From contig NZ_STFF01000002.1 of the NCBI RefSeq assembly GCF_004834005.1, positions 964,898 through 1,028,897 on the forward strand: 64,000 bases of DNA, given 5' to 3'. Below, piece after piece: positions 53,205 to 60,659 of this stretch. Position numbers and translations under genes: made by a program. A model generated the notes under the pieces. It did no database searches, had not been told where the DNA came from, and saw only the letters and a program-made list of their open reading frames with translations. The number at the start of each line of letters is the position of its first letter. Position 1 is the first letter of the stretch. The DNA comes from Niastella caeni (GTDB lineage Bacteria > Bacteroidota > Bacteroidia > Chitinophagales > Chitinophagaceae).

Positions 53205-53678
53205 ATGAATGATTCAAAAATTCAAATCAAAGTAGGTAATGTAGAGTTTTCAGGGGAGGGTGATCAAATATGGTTAACTTCTCAACTTGATAAAATTCTA
53301 GAAAAGGTACCTGAATTAATAAAAATTGAACCTAAAACTTTCAACGGGATTTCAAGAATTGGCGACGAGGCTAATGGTAACGTAATAAGCAACGGAAGTA
53401 GGTCATCCACTTTAGCTACTTTTTTAAAGGAAAATAATGCAACGGTACACCAGGTAAAAAAATATTTAGCTACCGCCGCATTTTTACAGCTTAATGGAAA
53501 AAATCGGTTAAGTACATCTGATGTAGTAGAAGCGTTAAAAAATGCTAATCAATCCAGGTTAGGTAATCCAAGTGACTGCCTCAATCAAAATGTTAAAAAA
53601 GGGCATTGTGAAAAGGATGGGGGAAAGGAATTTTTTGTAACTGCGGATGGTTTTAGAGAATTAGGTTTGGAAGTCTAA
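53205..53678 (+). CDS. Element cassette gene 1, unknown protein
   Basis: The 157-residue product begins with a beta-hairpin-like stretch (IKVGNVEFSGEGDQIWLTSQ) and LDKILEKVPEL. A helical middle follows (STLATFLKENNATVHQVKKY, LATAAFLQLNGKNRLSTSDV) that looks like a winged-helix or SAP-like DNA-binding unit. The C-terminal 30 residues contain a C/H group (DCLNQNVKKGHCEKDGG) of unknown meaning. I do not recognise the family. It is the first of three genes in the same direction (86 bp and 8 bp gaps) that travel with the tRNA-Ser element. Confidence 0.75.
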   Translation: MNDSKIQIKVGNVEFSGEGDQIWLTSQLDKILEKVPELIKIEPKTFNGISRIGDEANGNVISNGSRSSTLATFLKENNATVHQVKKYLATAAFLQLNGKNRLSTSDVVEALKNANQSRLGNPSDCLNQNVKKGHCEKDGGKEFFVTADGFRELGLEV

Positions 53679-53764
53679 GATTGTAAAATTTACTAACGCC
53701 CCTCTGAAAATTGTAAAAATTTAAGATTTTAATATTCAGCTATAACCAAAACAAAAACTGCAAA

Positions 53765-54370
53765 ATGTCAACAACTACAACAGCTGCAACAACAAAAAAG
53801 CATGACGATTTAGAAGCAACAAAAGCTATTATTGAAGCGCTTGAGCCTTTTGAGGCTAAGGAAAGAGAAAGAATAATTCGATGGGCTTGTGAAAAGCTCG
53901 GGATTATTCAGCAAACAGTTGTGCAAACAGCACCGCAGAAAGAAGTTATTGTACAGCCTGCTGTAACACCAGGTGCACACGCTATTCAACAAGGGCAATC
54001 ACTAACAAAAGATTTAAAAACCTTTTTGTCTGAAAAATCTCCTAAAAGTAATAATCAACTGGCAGCAGCGGTTGCTTATTATTATATGTTTGAAGCCCCT
54101 CAAAATGAAAGAAAGCATTTTATTGTTAAAGAGGATTTGCAAAACGCATGCAGAATAGCAGGACTTGAAAGATTAACAAAACCTGAAATGACTCTTTTTA
54201 ATGCCTATAACGGTGGGTTGCTTGATAAAGGGGCAGAAAATGGGACCTACAAAATAAACTCTGTGGGCGAAAATTTAGTTGCTATGACAATGCCCTCTGC
54301 CAATGGAAAGTCAAATAGTAAAAGGGCCGCAACTAAAAAGAGTTCAAAAAAAGCAGGTAAGAAAAAGTAA
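53765..54370 (+). CDS. Element cassette gene 2, unknown protein with basic tail
   Basis: The 201-residue product has an N-terminal helix pair (IIEALEPFEAKERERIIRWA then CEKLGI), a proline-rich linker and a compact middle domain (KDLKTFLSEKSPKSNNQLAA, HFIVKEDLQNACRIAGLERL) similar in look to cassette gene 1's helical part. A lysine-rich tail (KRAATKKSSKKAGKKK) closes it and should bind nucleic acid or membrane. The middle may be another winged-helix unit. The stop is 8 bp before the ATG of gene 3. Confidence 0.75.
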   Translation: MSTTTTAATTKKHDDLEATKAIIEALEPFEAKERERIIRWACEKLGIIQQTVVQTAPQKEVIVQPAVTPGAHAIQQGQSLTKDLKTFLSEKSPKSNNQLAAAVAYYYMFEAPQNERKHFIVKEDLQNACRIAGLERLTKPEMTLFNAYNGGLLDKGAENGTYKINSVGENLVAMTMPSANGKSNSKRAATKKSSKKAGKKK

Positions 54371-54378
54371 AATAATAC

Positions 54379-55185
54379 ATGAACGACGCACAATCTACGA
54401 TTGAGGCATGCATTAATGAGGTTGATAGGCTTAGAACGATCTTGAAAAAAGTAAAAGCAGTACAGGTAAAGAGTGCTGATGAAAAAGCGATAATAAAGGC
54501 CACATCTTTGAGTTGGTTTAATAATCACAGAATGCCTCTTGTAAATATAATAGGGGAAGAATCTTTAAGTGTAATTGATAACATATATAGAAAAATTTTA
54601 GCACTAAGCGATAAATCTGGCTCAAGAAAAAAATTTGATACAAATTTAAAAGATTTAAAAACTTATCTTTCCTCAGTACGATCGGAAACGATAACTAAAC
54701 TGGCGGATACAAAAAATGCCAGTAATGATAAGGCTCCGGATTTTATGGCGCTTGTTCGAGATAGTGATATGGTCACCATACTTGAAAGAAGGTGGAGTGA
54801 ATGTATAATTTGTGTGAACAGTAAAGCACCATTATCTGCAACGGTAATGATGGGAGGGTTGCTCGAATCCTTGCTTCTAACAAGGTTTTTACAATTTTCA
54901 GATAAAAGGCAAGTTTTTACTGCAAGTAGTTGCCCGAAAGACAAAACCGGAACCGCTTTACAATTTAAGGAATGGGTTTTACGCAATTATATTGATGTAG
55001 CTCATGAACTTGGTTGGATTTCCCAAACTGAAAAAGATATAGGTGAGGTTTTGCGTGACTATAGAAATTATATTCATCCTTTTAAGGAAAAATCACATGG
55101 CATAATAATGCAACCTAAAGATGCCGTGATTTTATGGGAGGTAACAAAAAGCATTTCTAGGCAAATAATAAACTTTACACCGTAA
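54379..55185 (+). CDS. Element cassette gene 3, HEPN/DUF4145-like helical protein
   Basis: The 268-residue product is all-helical. The N-terminal half starts with IEACINEVDRLRTILKKVKA; the C-terminal half carries SATVMMGGLLESLLLTRFLQ and then EVLRDYRNYIHPFKEKSHG. An R-D-Y-R-N-Y-I-H segment like this occurs in DUF4145 and HEPN-type domains, some of which are RNases of anti-phage systems. The R-to-H spacing (6 or 3 residues) does not fully settle the RX4-6H rule: only the first Arg fits. It may be the effector of the cassette (inference). Confidence 0.75.
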   Translation: MNDAQSTIEACINEVDRLRTILKKVKAVQVKSADEKAIIKATSLSWFNNHRMPLVNIIGEESLSVIDNIYRKILALSDKSGSRKKFDTNLKDLKTYLSSVRSETITKLADTKNASNDKAPDFMALVRDSDMVTILERRWSECIICVNSKAPLSATVMMGGLLESLLLTRFLQFSDKRQVFTASSCPKDKTGTALQFKEWVLRNYIDVAHELGWISQTEKDIGEVLRDYRNYIHPFKEKSHGIIMQPKDAVILWEVTKSISRQIINFTP

Positions 55186-55221
55186 TTGTTAGGCATTAGT
55201 AATTAAAAGGTAAATAGTTGC

Positions 55222-55437
55222 TCAATAATCAACCAATTTTTTTAATGGTACGTTTAGTGCTTCTGCAATAGAAATTAGCGTATCCAATGTTACGCTGTAC
55301 TTTGCATTTTCAATCCGCTGAATTGTAATCTTTGATACTTCGGCTGTATCAGCCAACTCCTGTTGGGACATACCGGCTTTTTCCCTAAGTACTCTTAGAT
55401 GTGTTGCGAACGCTTTTATTGATGCCGGATTTTTCAC
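55222..55437 (-). CDS. XRE-family transcriptional regulator
   Basis: The 71-residue form uses GTG 55437; the open frame continues upstream across the operator to an ATG at 55569 that lies inside the opposing gene and is unlikely. The helix-turn-helix is plain: RVLREKAGMSQQELADTAEV then SKITIQRIENAKYSVTLDTL. The conserved-looking NDFWPVKNP segment just before might be part of the protein if an unusual start codon is used at about 55464. It faces the 18-bp palindrome at 55470 and the integrase fragment, and should control both. Confidence 0.85.
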   Translation of the reverse strand: MKNPASIKAFATHLRVLREKAGMSQQELADTAEVSKITIQRIENAKYSVTLDTLISIAEALNVPLKKLVDY

Positions 55438-55469
55438 CGGCCAAAAATCGTTTACTGATAAAATTTTAT

Positions 55470-55487
55470 GGATACATATATGTATCC
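55470..55487. promoter_or_regulatory. 18-bp perfect palindromic operator
   Basis: GGATACATATATGTATCC is a perfect 18-bp palindrome between the divergent XRE gene and the integrase fragment. It sits 8 bases upstream of a TATATTTG -7 box (55495-55502), where a bound dimer would block the plus-strand promoter. Confidence 0.75.
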
Positions 55488-55494
55488 AAATGCC

Positions 55495-55502
55495 TATATT
55501 TG
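55495..55502 (+). promoter_or_regulatory. -7 box of the integrase-fragment gene
   Basis: TATATTTG is a perfect match to TAnnTTTG, 17 bases ahead of ATG 55519. The -33 region overlaps the palindrome. Confidence 0.65.
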
Positions 55503-55518
55503 CAAATAAGAAGAAAAT

Positions 55519-55887
55519 ATGCCTTCTTTTAAGAAGAAGCGTTATACAACACCAGTCATTTGCCGGCATAATAATGACCTATCAAAAGATTGGTATGTGT
55601 TCTTTCGTTTCAAAAATGAAGGAAAAATACATAGGTATAAACGCCGGGAAGGCATTAACCGAATAATGGAGTTGAGCGCCAGGCTCACCGCTATTGCAGA
55701 ACTTCGCAAAGAAATTGAGTTCGATTTACAGAACGGCTGGAATCCCATTACAGACCCCAAAAGGGAAGTAGACTACAACCCGTTTTTAATACGTGTAAAC
55801 CCTACGAATAAAGATGGCAGTAAGACACAAACAAAGAAGCAGCGTAAAGAAGAACTGTATACGTTACTTCTTAATAAAAGGCTTTAA
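55519..55887 (+). pseudogene. Tyrosine-integrase N-terminal (arm-binding) fragment
   Basis: The 122-residue product contains WYVFFRFKNEGKIHRYKRRE, GINRIMELSARLTAIAELRK and EIEFDLQNGWNPITDP, the arm-DNA-binding and start of the SAM-like region of Bacteroidota tyrosine recombinases. It stops before the core-binding and catalytic domains. It is therefore a truncated integrase, or a small excision/regulatory protein made from one. It lies at the right end, about 190 bp from the repeat, where integrase genes normally sit. Confidence 0.75.
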
Positions 55888-55980
55888 ATTTTCAAATTAA
55901 CCAACAAAAAAACTATTAAAAATGAATATAAGAAACTCGCGAAGCCCTTGTCCAATAAGGCTTTCAGCGAATTCATAAAC

Positions 55981-55999
55981 CCGGCACTAAATCCGGCAC
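55981..55999 (+). repeat. Arm-type-like repeats, right end
   Basis: CCGGCAC occurs twice (55981 and 55993) in the same direction as, and resembling, the ACGGAAC set near the left end. Confidence 0.5.
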
Positions 56000-56079
56000 A
56001 AAACACATAAGAATAACAAAATTAAAATTTGGAAGGCGTTGCAAATGAGCAAGTTAATAAGATAAAAAGGTATGACCGA

Positions 56080-56097
56080 GAATCCCTCTCTCTCCGC
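56080..56097 (+). repeat. attR: 18-bp copy of the tRNA-Ser 3' end
   Basis: Exact copy of 52679-52696. The bases ahead of it (ACCGA) do not continue the tRNA, which shows that only the 3' end was duplicated. Confidence 0.9.
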
Positions 56098-56110
56098 TGA
56101 AAATTGGAAA

Positions 56111-56145
56111 AACCTTCAAGTCTTTGGATTTGAAGGTTTTTTTGT
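56111..56145 (+). terminator. Probable original terminator of the tRNA-Ser gene
   Basis: A 9-bp perfect stem (AACCTTCAA/TTGAAGGTT) with a T-run directly behind attR. It was probably the tRNA's own terminator before insertion. Confidence 0.75.
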
Positions 56146-56372
56146 GTTCGAATGATTTTTATTTGATTAGCCCCTTCTTGAATTAAAACTTTGACTATCA
56201 AATAATTAATGGGTTCGAAGTATTGGTTAGGCTGGCATACCCGCGGTATAAAAAAACGGTTCTTTTGCGCAACAGCGTTGGGAAAGGTTCGCATTGCTGC
56301 CGAGTATTGAGCCAGTTGGTGATACTTCGTTCTATTGTCCTGCTTGCGCCAAACTCCCTATTGTATGAATTT

Positions 56373-56876
56373 TCAATGGTACATTTCCAAAGCATATTGG
56401 ACGTTCTTGTTACCTAAAGCACTCAGTTGTTCCAACCGTTCGTTTGCTTTTTTTGAGTTGATTGCCTTTAGCGCATGTACGCACTTCCTCAGTGTGGCTT
56501 CTAATTCATCGTCGTACTGCCTATAAGGTTCTGGCGTGACAGCAACAGTGAACAAATCATCCGTAAAATCATCGTCCTTGAGTTCACGGATATAATCCAC
56601 CACGTCTTCATGATAGTCATGCCATTTGGCAAGAACAAGTTGCTTTAAAATCGGTTTGTAGGTTTCGTCCATTCCATCCCGATGTGCAATAGCTAAATAA
56701 AACTCCAGGTCTTGTGTGTCTTGCTTACTGATTTTTGTTTCAAGTATTATTATAAGCTGCCTTTTATACCTTTTTGTTCCATGAAGGATATTGTCAAATA
56801 ACTTGGCATTGCTGAAAGGGTCGAATGGCGCTATCTCAATTGCCTTATACTTCTTTAATATTTCATCGAGGGTCAT
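56373..56876 (-). CDS. Hypothetical helical protein
   Basis: The 167-residue product is acidic and helix-rich with HEAT-like character (PILKQLVLAKWHDYHEDVVD, YIRELKDDDFTDDLFTVAVT, ALKAINSKKANERLEQLSAL). It has no signal peptide. It resembles in general make-up the small HEAT-like immunity proteins of toxin systems, but no toxin gene adjoins it and the family is not recognised. The plus-strand text right upstream (56880-57060) does not encode a convincing partner. Confidence 0.65.
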   Translation of the reverse strand: MTLDEILKKYKAIEIAPFDPFSNAKLFDNILHGTKRYKRQLIIILETKISKQDTQDLEFYLAIAHRDGMDETYKPILKQLVLAKWHDYHEDVVDYIRELKDDDFTDDLFTVAVTPEPYRQYDDELEATLRKCVHALKAINSKKANERLEQLSALGNKNVQYALEMYH

Positions 56877-57127
56877 TGCTTTTGCATATTACGGTTTATC
56901 GAAAATTTCGCACAACGGCCAGGGCTTGGTACTGTGGCGGTATTCCATGATCGTTCAGCCCGAATCACAGATGAATAAAGTTAATGTAATTGATGTTATA
57001 TTCTGTTGCTCGGTTTTATTCGTCAGCTGTCTGAGCGAAATCCTGCACTTCGTCTAAGAAGAAATAATTATTCTTGTCTTTAATAAATTTATCTTTCAAA
57101 TATGCATTCAGATCTGTATATGTTTTA
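56877..57127. other. Non-coding, probable gene debris
   Basis: No intact gene is seen. Short frames read like broken coding text but cannot be assigned. The integrase scrap follows. Confidence 0.4.
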
Positions 57128-57271
57128 ATGGAAACAAATTCGTCCAGTTCCATTGAAACGGTATCAAAGATGCTGGGCCACCGGAACCTAAGAACTACAC
57201 CGCATTATGCGAAGATCCTGGATAAGAAGATAGGGGAGGATATGAAGGGGTTGAAAAGTAAGTTTATTTAG
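57128..57271 (+). pseudogene. Tyrosine-integrase C-terminal scrap
   Basis: The last ~38 codons encode SIETVSKMLGHRNLRTTPHY and AKILDKKIGEDMKGLKSKF. This is the end of a Bacteroidota tyrosine recombinase: the H-x-x-x-x-T-x-x-Y arrangement with the catalytic Tyr (usually TTQHYAK, here TTPHYAK). The upstream catalytic residues are missing. It lies 1 kb outside attR and so derives from another, older element, or from the missing part of the integrase by rearrangement. Confidence 0.75.
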
Positions 57272-57426
57272 TGTTAGTATACTAGCTGCGCTATAGTGCT
57301 CTATTAAATTATCCTACAAAATTGAATGCTTCGTTTACTGGGAGCTGTGGATAAAATTGGATAGATTTCGGTTAGTACAGAAGGGTAGTTAAGTTGTTTT
57401 AATTAATAATACCAATAATCAATAAT

Positions 57427-58560
57427 ATGGAAACTAATCAACATTATACGCAGTTATTACAAGATCTTAAAGTTCGAATTTCGCACAGTCGTTACATTGC
57501 CGCTCGGCTAGTTAACCGTGAGCAACTGATGTTATATTTTAATGTCGGTAAACTACTTTATGATAAAATCACTGAGCAAAATTGGGGTGATAAAGTGTTA
57601 GAACAAATAGCAAGTGATTTAAAAGAGCAAATGCCCGACTTACGAGGGTTTTCTGCTAGTAGCCTCAAAAAAATGCGACAATTCTATACGGCATATGAAA
57701 GCCATCCAATTGGACCGTTGCTGACGGTCCAATTGCAAAGTGCTGATAAACAAAGTGATATAATTGGGCCGTTGCTGACGGTCCAATTACAAGGTGTTAA
57801 GGCTGACAGTTGGAATACTGCGACCATACAAATGGAGGATTCTCTTTTATCAAATTTTTTCTCTATTACTTTTACACACCACTTAATTCTGCTTAATAAA
57901 TGTAAAGCGCAGGAAGAGCGAATGTTTTATATACAAAGGGCTGCGGAAGAGTATTGGTCAGTTTCTGTACTCGAACATCATATAAAAGAGAACTTGTTTC
58001 TGCAAATCGGAAAGCTGAACCATAATTTTGATGCAACAATTGACGCCATTGACAGTACTACCGCTGCGGAGCTATTTAAAGATAAGTACCTGTTGGACTA
58101 TCTTCAATTAGACGACGATCATAACGAGGGCGAAATTGAGCATCGCATCGTTTCCAATATAACCGAGTTTATTCTGAAGATGGGAAAAGGCTTTACTTTT
58201 ATTGGTAATCAGTTTCGTCTCGATGTTGACGGTCATGAATTTTCAATTGACTTACTTTTCTACAATCGTATTCTTCGACGGCTGGTAGCTTTTGAAATTA
58301 AAAAAGACCGTTTCAAGCCAGAGTACACAGGTCAATTACATTTTTACCTGAATGTGCTGGATGACAAAATAAAACTTCCAGATGAACTTCCAAGTATTGG
58401 CATCATTCTTTGCAAAGAAAAACAGAATTCAATTGTACAATACTCTATCAGAAACATGAATACGCCGATGGGAGTTGCCACATTTATGAACTCAAGTGAA
58501 CCGCCAGCAGAAATACAGCAGGTGTTGCCAGATAGTGATCAACTAAGAAAATTAATTTAA
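57427..58560 (+). CDS. DUF1016 / PDDEXK nuclease-domain protein (YhcG-like)
   Basis: The 377-residue product has a DUF1016 N-terminal domain (LLQDLKVRISHSRYIAARLV, GDKVLEQIASDLKEQMPDLR, GFSASSLKKMRQFYTAYES) and a C-terminal PDDEXK nuclease-like domain. The latter has FTFIGNQFRLDVDGHEFSID, LLFYNRILRRLVAFEIKKDR and YLNVLDDKI, with the D..E-x-K residues in place. Between them is an insert with GPLLTVQLQ twice, coded by palindromic repeats. Such proteins often reside with restriction or mobile genes and probably bind or cut branched DNA. Confidence 0.88.
   Translation: METNQHYTQLLQDLKVRISHSRYIAARLVNREQLMLYFNVGKLLYDKITEQNWGDKVLEQIASDLKEQMPDLRGFSASSLKKMRQFYTAYESHPIGPLLTVQLQSADKQSDIIGPLLTVQLQGVKADSWNTATIQMEDSLLSNFFSITFTHHLILLNKCKAQEERMFYIQRAAEEYWSVSVLEHHIKENLFLQIGKLNHNFDATIDAIDSTTAAELFKDKYLLDYLQLDDDHNEGEIEHRIVSNITEFILKMGKGFTFIGNQFRLDVDGHEFSIDLLFYNRILRRLVAFEIKKDRFKPEYTGQLHFYLNVLDDKIKLPDELPSIGIILCKEKQNSIVQYSIRNMNTPMGVATFMNSSEPPAEIQQVLPDSDQLRKLI
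57708..57734 (+). repeat. In-frame palindromic repeat 1 within the DUF1016 gene
   Basis: AATTGGACCGT and ACGGTCCAATT form a perfect 11-bp inverted repeat around TGCTG, within an open reading frame, encoding GPLLTVQL-like residues. Confidence 0.8.
57762..57788 (+). repeat. In-frame palindromic repeat 2 within the DUF1016 gene
   Basis: Second copy, AATTGGGCCGT with ACGGTCCAATT (one G-T pair), exactly 54 bp (18 codons) after the first. Confidence 0.8.
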
Positions 58561-58569
58561 TCAGGATTA

Positions 58570-58752
58570 ATGATGGGTAAAATAAATAAACAAAAGATAA
58601 AGGCTAAATCCAAGGTAGCCAGTAATACGTCGGTTAGCGATTATGCCAATGATCCCTACTTTGTTAAAAAAAGAAAAATGGCGACAGAGTTTCTGAAGAA
58701 AGTAGGGTTGCCTGAATCTTATATAACAATACCATTATGCGTGACAAGATAG
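58570..58752 (+). CDS. Small uncertain gene downstream of DUF1016
   Basis: The 60-residue basic product (KINKQKIKAKSKVASNTSVS, DPYFVKKRKMATEFLKKVGL) begins 10 bp after the nuclease stop. It may be a small partner, or the start of a frameshifted gene whose remainder (KIDYLALERKNHNEGSF) lies in another frame from 58742. The latter overlaps the end of the facing gene. I would not assign a function. Confidence 0.35.
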   Translation: MMGKINKQKIKAKSKVASNTSVSDYANDPYFVKKRKMATEFLKKVGLPESYITIPLCVTR

Positions 58753-58828
58753 ACTACTTAGCCCTCGAAAGGAAAAACCATAACGAAGGTTCGTTTAATT
58801 CCATGGTAAAGAATTTGGAAACTGCAAT

Positions 58829-59887
58829 TCATTTAAATTCATTGATTAATGCTTGTGATTTCTGGATTGCATCAATATATTCAGTTAGGGCGATATAGAA
58901 TAGGTTTGTTAGTTCTGTGTTACTAAAGCAGTAGACTTCATTTAAGCCGGATGATGATTTTAAGTGTATTTCTCCATACACTACTATTGGAATTTGGTAG
59001 TTATTGGAAAATCGTTTGTCCGGAGACCCATCTTTGTTGACTTTAAACCATGTTTTGTCCACTACTTTGGTGTCAGCCGGTATCGGATCTGTTTCTATAA
59101 AGCGAACCTGATTGAAATCAATTTTGAGATCTGTGTAACTTATTATTGCAAAATCAGCATTTGATTCATATACTATCAAGAATCCTGGGTATAGAAACAG
59201 ATCGCCTCCGTTTATATTATGAAAGCATAGGGCAGGTACCTCTGTTCGTATTATTGGTAGGTGCCTTTCCGAAATTTTAATCTCAGACCTGGTTATTGTG
59301 TTTGCAGCGGAAGTTCTTTCTGCGATACGATTGGTTTGTCGCGAACTTGTAAAATCCCATTTTTTTTGAGAACTGTTTAGCAGGCTGAATGCCTTCTTTA
59401 CATTTTTATAAAGATCAGCGAATGTATCTTCGCTATCTATCTCTAATTGTACAGAAGAATATCGTAATTGCTCTTTTAGTTCTTCGACTTCTTCGTTTAA
59501 TAATGGTAAATCTTGTTCCATTAGATTAATCTTCTTTTTGAATAGAAACTTAAAAAAGCTTTTTTTTAGGTTGGTTAGCTTTTGTGTATGATTATTTAGG
59601 AGTGTAGTTTTTGTGGTTAAAATTAAACTGGTTTCATTTGAAGCCTTATCTGAGGCTAATAACAATGCTTTAAAATCCTGCAGTTCTTTGGATGTTAATT
59701 TGTCAATGGATGCACTTTTGATTTCATGTTGTGCTTCGTAAGGTTTAAGAATACTGTGCTTCAGTTTTTCGGTTTCAAATTCTATGTCAGTAGCAAGGGG
59801 TTTGATTTCGGTATGAATTCCTCCTTTGCCGTATTTTAAATAGATACCTGGCATGACTTGAAAATCTTTTCTGAATTTCCATTCCAT
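58829..59887 (-). CDS. DUF4236-type protein with coiled coil
   Basis: The 352-residue product begins WKFRKDFQVMPGIYLKYGKG then GIHTEI, the typical DUF4236 beta-meander (usually FRKSFKIAPGVRLNLSKSG). A helical coiled-coil region follows (about 40-160, KINLMEQDLPLLNEEVEELK), then a C-terminal beta-rich domain with GGDLFLYPGFLIVYESNADF. The last resembles domains that in related proteins bind or modify nucleic acids, but no catalytic motif is visible. Function unknown. It is convergent with the DUF1016 group in the mobile zone. Confidence 0.75.
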   Translation of the reverse strand: MEWKFRKDFQVMPGIYLKYGKGGIHTEIKPLATDIEFETEKLKHSILKPYEAQHEIKSASIDKLTSKELQDFKALLLASDKASNETSLILTTKTTLLNNHTQKLTNLKKSFFKFLFKKKINLMEQDLPLLNEEVEELKEQLRYSSVQLEIDSEDTFADLYKNVKKAFSLLNSSQKKWDFTSSRQTNRIAERTSAANTITRSEIKISERHLPIIRTEVPALCFHNINGGDLFLYPGFLIVYESNADFAIISYTDLKIDFNQVRFIETDPIPADTKVVDKTWFKVNKDGSPDKRFSNNYQIPIVVYGEIHLKSSSGLNEVYCFSNTELTNLFYIALTEYIDAIQKSQALINEFK

Positions 59888-60087
59888 AACAATGAGTTGA
59901 GTAATGTTTAATAAAAGGAAATTTATATCATTAATAAAACACTAGACTACATATAAAATCCATTTTATAAAAAGGTGTTTTTCTCGTTTTTTTATTGGAA
60001 AAAATTTATAAAACGCTTTAAATGTAGCGAGGGAGTAATGTGTACATATGCAGGGTGGGTCGGTTAAGAGACTAACCCGTTAAGTTT

Positions 60088-60113
60088 AGTCCCGGATGTT
60101 TCAATCCGGGACT
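60088..60113. terminator. Hairpin behind the relaxase remnant
   Basis: A 10-bp perfect stem (AGTCCCGGAT/ATCCGGGACT) with a 6-base loop and moderately T/A-rich flanks on both sides, ending transcription of the minus-strand remnant. Confidence 0.55.
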
Positions 60114-60120
60114 TTAAAAT

Positions 60121-60634
60121 CTACAAGCGATGCCGGTGTTTTTTCTTTTTTTGACGTTTTATCCATTCTGGCAGCGTATGATTATCGGTTTGTTCTTGTT
60201 GGTTTAAAGTAGTCAACAGGTCGGCCGCTTTTTCAATAGCCTGGTGTTTAAAATCATCATCCAGGATGCTACTTTTTGGAGTTGTATTTTTATTAAGGAC
60301 TTTCGGTTTTTCCTTAATAGTTTGGTATTGGGATTTCTGTTGTAAAATTTGCTTCGGTTTTAAAGTTTGCTCAGGTTGTTCAACCTGTCGTAAACAGCGT
60401 TCCTGTATGGCCTTTGCACTATATTCTTTTCCAATATCACTACCATTAAAATCACACTGATTGCGGTGGTCAATATAGGTGATGCCATACAGCACTCCCT
60501 GGGCATTGTTGCATGTAAGTATCGGCAATGGCTGTGAGCTTTTGTTTGTCAAGTTGGTCGGCACCATCGAAATTCAGGGAAATATGAACGCTGTTGGCTT
60601 TCACATTTTCATTTAGTGCGGCCTGATGTTCCAG
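60121..60634 (-). pseudogene. Relaxase (mobilisation protein) with internal deletion
   Basis: Reading the minus strand, the first part encodes NVKANSVHISLNFDGADQLD and KQKLTAIADTYMQQ, the N-terminal region of MobB/BmgA-type relaxases just ahead of their His-triad metal site. After about 40 codons the frame breaks and continues, in another frame, as GVLYGITYIDHRNQCDFNGS and DIGKEYSAKAIQERCLRQVE plus a charged tail, the C-terminal part of the same protein. The catalytic middle is lost, so it cannot mobilise DNA. Confidence 0.8.
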
Positions 60635-60659
60635 TCATCAATGAATTAAAAGATTCTTT

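Larger units (their letters stand above)
52679..56097. mobile_element. 3.4 kb integrated element at tRNA-Ser
   Basis: The element is bounded by the 18-bp direct repeats and is visibly more AT-rich than the flanks. It contains a three-gene cassette (53205-55185), an XRE-type regulator (minus), an operator palindrome and an integrase N-terminal fragment close to the right repeat. Paired CGG-A-C repeats stand near both ends. The integrase lacks its catalytic part, so the element can no longer move unaided. It has no relaxase or phage structural genes. Confidence 0.85.

Noticed and set aside
54379..55185. Firm assignment of cassette gene 3 as a HEPN ribonuclease
   Set aside because: The Arg-His spacing is only partly right, so I kept it as resemblance.
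56198..56395. Frames antisense to or overlapping the 167-residue gene
   Set aside because: No family resemblance and wrong frame.
58742..58899. Plus-strand frame KIDYLALERKNHNEGSF as a separate gene
   Set aside because: It overlaps the end of the DUF4236-type gene, is short, and is more simply the broken tail of the small gene at 58570.
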